This document shows, piece after piece, positions 36,383 through 41,447 of a stretch of 41,447 nt of DNA. Below the pieces are notes generated by a model. The model was not told where the DNA came from and searched no databases. It worked only from the letters and a program-made list of their open reading frames with translations. The translations under genes and the position numbers were made by a program. Location of the stretch: assembly GCA_945861785.1 (NCBI GenBank), contig CAMAWD010000058.1, positions 1-41,447 on the forward strand. Direction: 5' to 3'. The stretch is from Rhodoferax sp. OV413. GTDB taxonomy: Bacteria > Pseudomonadota > Gammaproteobacteria > Burkholderiales > Burkholderiaceae_C. Position 1 is the stretch's first letter. Each line of letters starts with the position of its first letter.

Positions 36383-37363
36383 ATGGCGGTCTATACCGAG
36401 GTCGCGTTCGACGAAGCCCGCACACTTGCAAGCCGCCTGGAGCTCGGCGAATTGCAGTCCATGCAGGGCTGCGCCGGTGGCATCGAAAACACCAACTACT
36501 TTGTCACCACCGACCGTGGCGCCTATGTGCTCACCCTGTTCGAACGCCTGGGCTTTGAGCAACTGCCGTTCTACCTGGCGCTGATGAAACACCTGGCGCA
36601 GCGCGGCATACCGGTGCCCGACCCCGCGCCCGATCGGGCCGGCGTGTACCTGCATTCGCTGCTCGGCAAACCCGCCACGGTTGTCAACCGCCTGTCCGGC
36701 GCCAGCGCGCTCTCGCCCACCGACACGCACTGCAGGTGCGTCGGCGAGATGCTTGCACGCATGCACCTGGCCGGCCTGGACTTTCCCATGCAACAGCCCA
36801 ATCTGCGGGGTCTTGCCTGGTGGAACAGCACTGCCCCGGTGGTGATGCCATTCCTGGAGCCGGAGCAGGCCGCGCTGCTGCAGAGCGAACTGGCCTACCA
36901 GAACCACATCGCTGCGGGGTCCGCCTACGCTGCGTTGCCACAGGGGCCGATCCACGCCGACCTGTTTCGGGACAACGTGCTTTTTGACACCCCGGGCGGC
37001 CCACCATCGCGCGACGGATCGGTGCTGCTGAGCGGCTTTTTCGACTTTTATTTTGCCGGTGTCGACAGTTGGCTGTTCGACATTGCCGTGTGCCTCAACG
37101 ATTGGTGTGTCGATCTCGACACCGGCGCCTGCCGGCCCGAACTCCAACAGTGCTTTCTGGACGGCTACGCCCAGGTGCGCCAGTTGGGCACTGCGGAACA
37201 CCACCTGCTGCCGGCGATGCAGCGTGCTGGCGCGCTGCGTTTCTGGATTTCGAGGCTGTGGGACCTGCACCTGCCGCGCCAGGCGTCGGTGCTCAAGCCC
37301 CACGACCCGACCCATTTCGAGCGTGTGTTACGCCAGCGCATTGCCCACCTGGGACAGAGATGA
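36383..37363 (+). CDS. thrB: Homoserine kinase (ThrB, aminoglycoside-phosphotransferase type)
   Basis: This enzyme phosphorylates homoserine with ATP in threonine synthesis. The 326-aa protein belongs to the APH-fold kind of homoserine kinase found in beta- and alphaproteobacteria, not the GHMP kind. It has an N-terminal glycine-rich GCAGGIENTNYFV loop, the catalytic HADLFRDN motif (residues 191-198) and a following GFFDFYFAG metal-binding segment. A CVDLDTGACRPELQQCFLDGY region near residue 255 is also usual. The stop overlaps the next gene's start (ATGA), so they are co-translated. Confidence 0.94.
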   Translation: MAVYTEVAFDEARTLASRLELGELQSMQGCAGGIENTNYFVTTDRGAYVLTLFERLGFEQLPFYLALMKHLAQRGIPVPDPAPDRAGVYLHSLLGKPATVVNRLSGASALSPTDTHCRCVGEMLARMHLAGLDFPMQQPNLRGLAWWNSTAPVVMPFLEPEQAALLQSELAYQNHIAAGSAYAALPQGPIHADLFRDNVLFDTPGGPPSRDGSVLLSGFFDFYFAGVDSWLFDIAVCLNDWCVDLDTGACRPELQQCFLDGYAQVRQLGTAEHHLLPAMQRAGALRFWISRLWDLHLPRQASVLKPHDPTHFERVLRQRIAHLGQR

Positions 37364-38139
37364 AGCTCCAACTCGTACCGACGCGCACCGGCATTACCTG
37401 GGTCAAACTGGGAATGCGCACCTTCTTTCGGCAGCCGCTGGCACTGTCCGGCCTTTTCTTCATGTTCCTCGCAGTCATGTCGGTGGCAGGCACCATTCCC
37501 GTGATCGGCCTGTCACTTGCACTGGCCTTGCTGCCGGCCTGCACACTGGGCCTGATGGCCGCCAGCAAGGAGGCCGACACCGGCAAGTTCCCCATGCCGA
37601 CCGTCTTCCTCAGTGCCTTTCGCGCAGGCCGGCAGCAGTTGCGGGCCATGCTGGTGCTCGGGCTCTTGTACGGCACGGGTTTCTGGGTCATCATGGGCGT
37701 CACCACGCTTTTCGACGGCGGCAACTTCGCCACCCGTTACCTGGCCGGACAGATGCCAACGATGGAAATGGCCCAGGACCCGGCCATCCAAAACGCCATG
37801 CTGGCCTTCCTGTTGATGCAACTGCCCTTGTCGCTGATGTTCTGGCACGCCCCGGCACTGGTTCACTGGCACCAGGTTCCACCAGCAAAGAGCGTGTTTT
37901 TCAGCCTGGTGGCGTGCCTGCGCAATTTCTGGGCGTTCACGGTGTTTGGGCTCGCGTGGATGGCAATCCTGATCTTCACAATCCTCGCGGTTTCACTGTT
38001 TGCCGGCTTGCTCGGCAGCCCGGAAGTGGCGGGACTGGTGTTGCTGCCCGCCGCGATGCTGGTTGCGGCGATGTTCTTCACGTCCACCTATTTCAGTTTT
38101 CGAGATTGTTTTGATACCAGCGCTGACGGCGCGCCATAA
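37360..38139 (+). CDS. BPSS1780-family inner membrane protein
   Basis: The 259-aa protein has about five to six membrane segments after a short N-terminal cytoplasmic stretch (VPTRTGITWVKLGMRTFFRQP). That stretch is the hallmark I associate with the BPSS1780 family of Burkholderiales membrane proteins next to thrB. Recognisable parts are LALLPACTLGLMAASKEADTGKFP and a MFWHAPALVHWHQVPPAKSVFFS loop near residue 160. No enzymatic motif is seen and the function is unknown. The start overlaps the thrB stop (ATGA). The C-terminal tail is short and cytoplasmic. Confidence 0.78.
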   Translation: MKLQLVPTRTGITWVKLGMRTFFRQPLALSGLFFMFLAVMSVAGTIPVIGLSLALALLPACTLGLMAASKEADTGKFPMPTVFLSAFRAGRQQLRAMLVLGLLYGTGFWVIMGVTTLFDGGNFATRYLAGQMPTMEMAQDPAIQNAMLAFLLMQLPLSLMFWHAPALVHWHQVPPAKSVFFSLVACLRNFWAFTVFGLAWMAILIFTILAVSLFAGLLGSPEVAGLVLLPAAMLVAAMFFTSTYFSFRDCFDTSADGAP

Positions 38140-38160
38140 GCCGCCGGGCGGCTGGCCGGG

Positions 38161-38199
38161 CCAACTCCACCCGGTAGCCATTCCGGCCGGTTGAGTTGG
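38161..38199. terminator. Possible bidirectional hairpin between convergent genes
   Basis: Between the membrane-protein and TPR genes, ccaactc (38161-38167) pairs perfectly with gagttgg (38193-38199), with a further CCGG/CCGG pairing inside. It could end transcription from both sides, but the T-run after it is weak (ttcagttctt). Confidence 0.35.
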
Positions 38200-38200
38200 T

Positions 38201-38674
38201 TCAGTTCTTGGCCTTGTAGTCGGCGATCGCCTTTGCAAGGTCGGCGTATTCCTCGCAGGTCTTGTTGCCGCAGATCTTTTCCAGCTCGACCAGGTGTTTT
38301 TCGGCTTCCTGGGGTTTCTTGTCCATCAGGTAGGCCTCGCCGACGTACTCGTGGGCGCCTTTGTGTTTCGGGTTCAGGCTGAGCGCCGTCTTGTAGTGCT
38401 CGAAGGCCTTGGGCAGGTTGGGCGTGGCCTGCTTGCGGTAGGTGTAACCAAGCAGGTTGTGCACATCTGCGTTGCGTGGCTCCTCGCGCACGGCCAGGTT
38501 GAGTTCGGCCAGCGAACGCTTCCAGTCCTGCTTCTTGATGGCGTCCCGCGCCAGGTCAAGGCGCTCGCTGGCATTTGGCTGGCGCACTGCGGGGCCGGTA
38601 TCGGCCGCCTGCGATTGCAACGCTCCAAAGGCGATGAGCGCCGCGATCACGGTGCCTGTGAACCTGCTTTTCAT
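38201..38674 (-). CDS. Exported tetratricopeptide-repeat protein
   Basis: The 157-aa product has a signal peptide (TGTVIAALIAFGALQSQA, cleavage probably before ADTG). About three TPR units follow: residues roughly 35-70 (SERLDLARDAIKKQDWKRS), 71-108 (VHNLLGYTYRKQATPNLPKA) and 109-140 (GAHEYVGEAYLMDKKPQEAEK). The C-terminal CGNKTCEEYADL could form a disulfide in the periplasm. TPR proteins act as scaffolds; the partner is unknown. GGGAG stands before the ATG. It lies downstream of uvrD on the same strand, 71 bp away, with its own start region. Confidence 0.85.
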   Translation of the reverse strand: MKSRFTGTVIAALIAFGALQSQAADTGPAVRQPNASERLDLARDAIKKQDWKRSLAELNLAVREEPRNADVHNLLGYTYRKQATPNLPKAFEHYKTALSLNPKHKGAHEYVGEAYLMDKKPQEAEKHLVELEKICGNKTCEEYADLAKAIADYKAKN

Positions 38675-38745
38675 GGGGTCTCCCTGTTGCCAAAACCGAG
38701 GCCGCGCGCCCTGCGACGGCCATATCTTCCATTATGGCCAACAAC

Positions 38746-41055
38746 TCAAGGCACTGGCGTCAGCTTGGCTACCGACAGGGCCAGCCACTTGACCCCGTGG
38801 CGCGGGAAGTTGATCTGCGCCCGGGCCTCTTCGCCCGTGCCTTCGAGCGTCAGCACCGTGCCTTCACCGAACTTGGCATGGAACACCTGCATGCCGTTGC
38901 GCAGGCCATGCACCGACAACTTGCGCTCGGGAACCACCTCCACCTGGCGCGTGGTGAAACCCGGCTCTGGCCGGTTGTGCCAGGGCGCGACGGCCTTTGG
39001 CGCACCGAAACCCTGGTTGCGCGGGGTGATCCACTTCAGGGACGCCTCCGGCAACTCGTCGAAGAAGCGGCTGCGCATGTTGTAACGCGTCTGCCCGTGC
39101 AGCATGCGCGTCTGCGAATGGCTCAGGTAGAGCCGCTTGCGGGCACGGGTTATGGCCACATACATCAGCCGGCGCTCTTCCTCCAGCCCGTCGTGGTCGC
39201 TCATGGAGTTTTCGTGCGGAAACAGGCCCTCCTCCATGCCGGTGATGAAGACGCAGTCGAACTCCAGACCCTTGCTGGAATGCACCGTCATCAGCTGGAC
39301 TGCGTCCTGCCCGGCCTGGGCCTGGTTGTCACCGGACTCCAGTGCGGCATGGGTCAGGAAAGCCACCAGCGGCGACAGGGTTTCGCCGGTTTCCGCGTCG
39401 GGGGCCGGCGCCAGTTCCTCCACCGGCAACACCACGGCGTCGCGCCCGAACCCCTCCTGGGTCACAAAACTCTCGGCTGCGTTGACAAGTTCCTCCAGGT
39501 TTTCCACGCGGTCCGCGCCTTCGCGCTCGGCCTTGTAGTGTTCGATCAGGCCGCTGGTGTCGAGCACCAGTTCGATGATCTCGCGCAGCGACAAGCCCTG
39601 GGTCTGGGTGCGCAGGCTCTGGATGCTGGCAACAAACGCACCCATGTTGGCCCCGGCCTTGCCGCCGACCGCGCTGACCGCGTCATGCAGGCACTGGCCG
39701 GTGGCGCGCGCAACATCCTGCACCTGCTCCAGGCTGCGGGCGCCGATGCCGCGCGGCGGAAAGTTGACCACGCGCAAAAAACTGTTGTCGTCGCCCGGGT
39801 TCTCCAGCAGACGCAGGTAGGCCAGTGCATGTTTGATCTCGGCGCGCTCGAAGAAACGCAGGCCACCGTACACCCGGTACGGCACGCCGGCGTTGAACAG
39901 CGCCGTCTCGATCACCCGGCTTTGGGCGTTGCTGCGGTACAACACGGCGATTTCCTTGCGCTCGCTGCCGTCGCGCACCAGTTGGCGCATTTCGTCCACC
40001 ATCCACTGCGCTTCGGCCAGGTCGCTGGTGGATTCAAAGACCCGCACCGGCTCGCCGGCCCCCTGGTCGGTGCGCAGATTCTTGCCCAGACGCTTCTTGT
40101 TGTGGCTGATCAGCGCATTGGCGCTGTCGAGGATGTTGCTGTAGCTGCGGTAGTTCTGCTCGAGCTTGATCTGGTGGCGCACGCCGAACTCGCGCACAAA
40201 GTCGGCCATGTTGCCCACCCGCGCGCCGCGAAAGGCGTAGATGCTCTGGTCATCATCACCCACGGCCAGCACACAACCACCGGGTTGCAGCTCCAGCTCG
40301 GGGCGGATGCCGCCCTTGGGGTCTGCGCCGGCGAGCATCTTGATCCAGGCGTATTGCAGCTTGTTGGTGTCCTGGAACTCGTCGATCAGGATGTGGCGAA
40401 AGCGCCGGTGGTAATGCTCGCGGATCGGGTCGTTGTCGCGCAGCACTTCGAAGCTGCGCAGCATCAGCTCGCCGAAGTCGACCACACCCTCGCGCTGGCA
40501 CTGCTCCTCGTACAGTTGGTAAATTTCGGTCTTGCGCCGGGTGTCCTCATCACGCGCCTCGACCATGTTGGGCCGCAGGCCGTCTTCTTTGCAGCCGCCA
40601 ATGAACCACTGTGTCTGCTTGGCCGGAAACCGCTCGTCGTCGATGCTGAACTGCTTCATCAGGCGCTTGATGGCGGAGAGCTGGTCCTGCGTATCGAGGA
40701 TCTGGAAGCTCTGCGGCAAGCCTGCCAGCTTGTAATGCGAGCGCAGAAAACGGTTGCACAGGCCGTGGAAAGTGCCAATCCACATGCCGCGCACGTTGAC
40801 CGGCAACATGCTGGAGAGGCGCGTCATCATCTCCTTGGCCGCCTTGTTGGTGAAGGTTACCGCCAGCACGCCGGCTGGAGATACCTGGCCGGTCTGCAGC
40901 AGCCAGGCGATGCGGGTGGTCAGCACCCGCGTCTTGCCCGAGCCGGCGCCGGCCAGGATCAGGGCGTGTTCGGTGGGCAGGGTGACTGCGGCGCGTTGCT
41001 CGGGGTTCAGGTTGGCAAGCAGTGCCGATGGCGGGAAATTGTCGATGGGCGTCAT
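38746..41055 (-). CDS. uvrD: UvrD/Rep-type DNA helicase
   Basis: This superfamily 1A helicase unwinds DNA 3' to 5' in nucleotide excision and mismatch repair. The 769-aa product has the Walker A motif LAGAGSGKTRVLTTR (residues 34-48), the ILIDEFQDTN Walker B, VGDDDQSIYAFRGA, LEQNYRS and VMTVHSSKGLEFDCVF-type motifs. It ends in a C-terminal Tudor-like domain (GMQVFHAKFGEGTVLTLEGTG). That domain and the length favour UvrD/PcrA over Rep. The -10 element TACAAT lies six bases before the ATG, so the transcript may be leaderless. The gene is divergent from guaC. Confidence 0.95.
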   Translation of the reverse strand: MTPIDNFPPSALLANLNPEQRAAVTLPTEHALILAGAGSGKTRVLTTRIAWLLQTGQVSPAGVLAVTFTNKAAKEMMTRLSSMLPVNVRGMWIGTFHGLCNRFLRSHYKLAGLPQSFQILDTQDQLSAIKRLMKQFSIDDERFPAKQTQWFIGGCKEDGLRPNMVEARDEDTRRKTEIYQLYEEQCQREGVVDFGELMLRSFEVLRDNDPIREHYHRRFRHILIDEFQDTNKLQYAWIKMLAGADPKGGIRPELELQPGGCVLAVGDDDQSIYAFRGARVGNMADFVREFGVRHQIKLEQNYRSYSNILDSANALISHNKKRLGKNLRTDQGAGEPVRVFESTSDLAEAQWMVDEMRQLVRDGSERKEIAVLYRSNAQSRVIETALFNAGVPYRVYGGLRFFERAEIKHALAYLRLLENPGDDNSFLRVVNFPPRGIGARSLEQVQDVARATGQCLHDAVSAVGGKAGANMGAFVASIQSLRTQTQGLSLREIIELVLDTSGLIEHYKAEREGADRVENLEELVNAAESFVTQEGFGRDAVVLPVEELAPAPDAETGETLSPLVAFLTHAALESGDNQAQAGQDAVQLMTVHSSKGLEFDCVFITGMEEGLFPHENSMSDHDGLEEERRLMYVAITRARKRLYLSHSQTRMLHGQTRYNMRSRFFDELPEASLKWITPRNQGFGAPKAVAPWHNRPEPGFTTRQVEVVPERKLSVHGLRNGMQVFHAKFGEGTVLTLEGTGEEARAQINFPRHGVKWLALSVAKLTPVP

Positions 41056-41067
41056 TGCCTGATTGTA
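41056..41067 (-). promoter_or_regulatory. -10 element directly before uvrD
   Basis: On the minus strand TACAAT (41067-41062) is followed by six bases and the uvrD ATG. This is the same layout as before dnaE and the DUF2782-like gene. Confidence 0.45.
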
Positions 41068-41103
41068 GGAACCGGCTTCGCCCGGACGCTGCTAAACTCA
41101 AGT

Positions 41104-41130
41104 ACCGGGCCCAAGCATTTGTGGCCCGGT
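41104..41130 (+). terminator. Terminator-like hairpin in the guaC leader
   Basis: A perfect 8-bp stem (accgggcc, 41104-41111, with ggcccggt, 41123-41130) and an 11-base loop are followed by tttcgttt. It sits between divergent uvrD and guaC, about 100 bases before guaC and just after a TAAACT that could be the guaC -10. It might be a leader attenuator for guaC. Confidence 0.45.
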
Positions 41131-41230
41131 TTTCGTTTCTGGGCTGGCCGTGCGCAGCAGAAGCCCCGACCGGGCCCGATCCAAGTGTTCACCTGTTCAC
41201 CTCAACAGACTTCTGGAGCCTGGAGACACC

Positions 41231-41447
41231 ATGGAAATATTCGACTACGACAACATCCTGCTGCTGCCGCGCAAATGCCGCGTGGAGAGCCGTTCGGAAT
41301 GCGATGCAAGCACCGAACTCGGCGGGCGGCGCTTTCGCATCCCGGTCGTTCCTGCCAACATGAAAACGGTGGTGGACGAGTCCATCTGCGACTGGCTGGC
41401 TGACCACGGCTACTTTTACGTCATGCACCGGTTTGACTTTGACAACC
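41231..41447 (+). CDS. guaC: GMP reductase, N-terminal part
   Basis: GMP reductase converts GMP to IMP with NADPH in purine salvage. The 72 visible codons read [21 protein letters not shown], then a [17 protein letters not shown] block and [13 protein letters not shown]. This matches the GuaC subgroup of the IMP dehydrogenase/GMP reductase barrel family; IMP dehydrogenase proper would have a different N-terminus. The gene continues beyond the right edge, so the catalytic cysteine loop is not visible. GGAG stands five bases before the ATG. The leader contains a terminator-like hairpin. Confidence 0.88.
   Translation, partial: MEIFDYDNILLLPRKCRVESRSECDASTELGGRRFRIPVVPANMKTVVDESICDWLADHGYFYVMHRFDFDN

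Noticed and set aside
38734-41403. 889-codon plus-strand frame opposite uvrD
   Set aside because: Same reasoning: a GC-driven shadow of uvrD without motifs. It also runs into the guaC start.

Overview
The window is a GC-rich chromosomal segment. It most likely comes from a betaproteobacterium of the Burkholderiales, probably Comamonadaceae. The reasons are the high-GC codon use, the run polA / small DUF2782-like protein / thrB / BPSS1780-type membrane protein, the neighbouring dnaE, gluQ, trmB, uvrD and guaC housekeeping genes, and repeated TACAAT-type -10 elements placed directly before start codons. The taxon is inferred from gene content only; no rRNA marker is present.

The left part (about 1-17.25 kb) is a defence island, almost entirely on the minus strand. 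Its core is a type III-B (Cmr) CRISPR effector locus. In transcription order it holds a CARF protein of the NE0113/SSO2081-like family, cmr1, cmr2 (cas10, GGDD motif intact), cmr3, cmr4 (catalytic Asp intact), a complete VapBC-type toxin-antitoxin pair, cmr5, cmr6, a 62-codon coupled ORF, an unknown 105-aa protein, hicA-hicB, a broken vapC, a CARF-HEPN effector (TIGR02221), cas6, csx16, a HEPN/nucleotidyltransferase pair whose HEPN gene has lost its 5' end, a second csx16 fragment, brnT-brnA, a hicB fragment and two unknown proteins. A PIN-domain gene on the plus strand runs off the left edge. No CRISPR array and no cas1/cas2 are visible, so guide RNAs must come from an array elsewhere. The expected logic is that Cas6 processes crRNAs, Cmr1-6 binds and cuts target RNA, Cas10 makes cyclic oligoadenylate, the CARF-HEPN RNase responds, and Csx16 and possibly the NE0113-type CARF protein limit the signal.

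The unusual feature is how toxin-antitoxin genes, intact and broken, are woven into the cas genes. VapBC sits inside the cmr operon with overlapping or nearly abutting reading frames. An 80-bp near-perfect direct repeat (78/80) brackets the block from brnA to the 105-aa unknown. A csx16 fragment lies on the far side of the HEPN/nucleotidyltransferase pair.

The right part (17.3-41.4 kb) looks like ordinary chromosome. It holds an MFS permease, a DUF952 protein, a lipoprotein phosphoesterase, a FAD monooxygenase coupled to an Asp/Glu racemase, dnaE, a pirin, a FAD oxidoreductase-gluQ-trmB-pseudouridine synthase run with overlapping starts, a ZIP metal transporter, a diguanylate cyclase, polA, a secreted small protein, thrB, a membrane protein, a TPR protein, uvrD and the start of guaC. 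Several of these genes carry a -10 hexamer only 6-8 nt before the start codon, which suggests leaderless or nearly leaderless transcripts.
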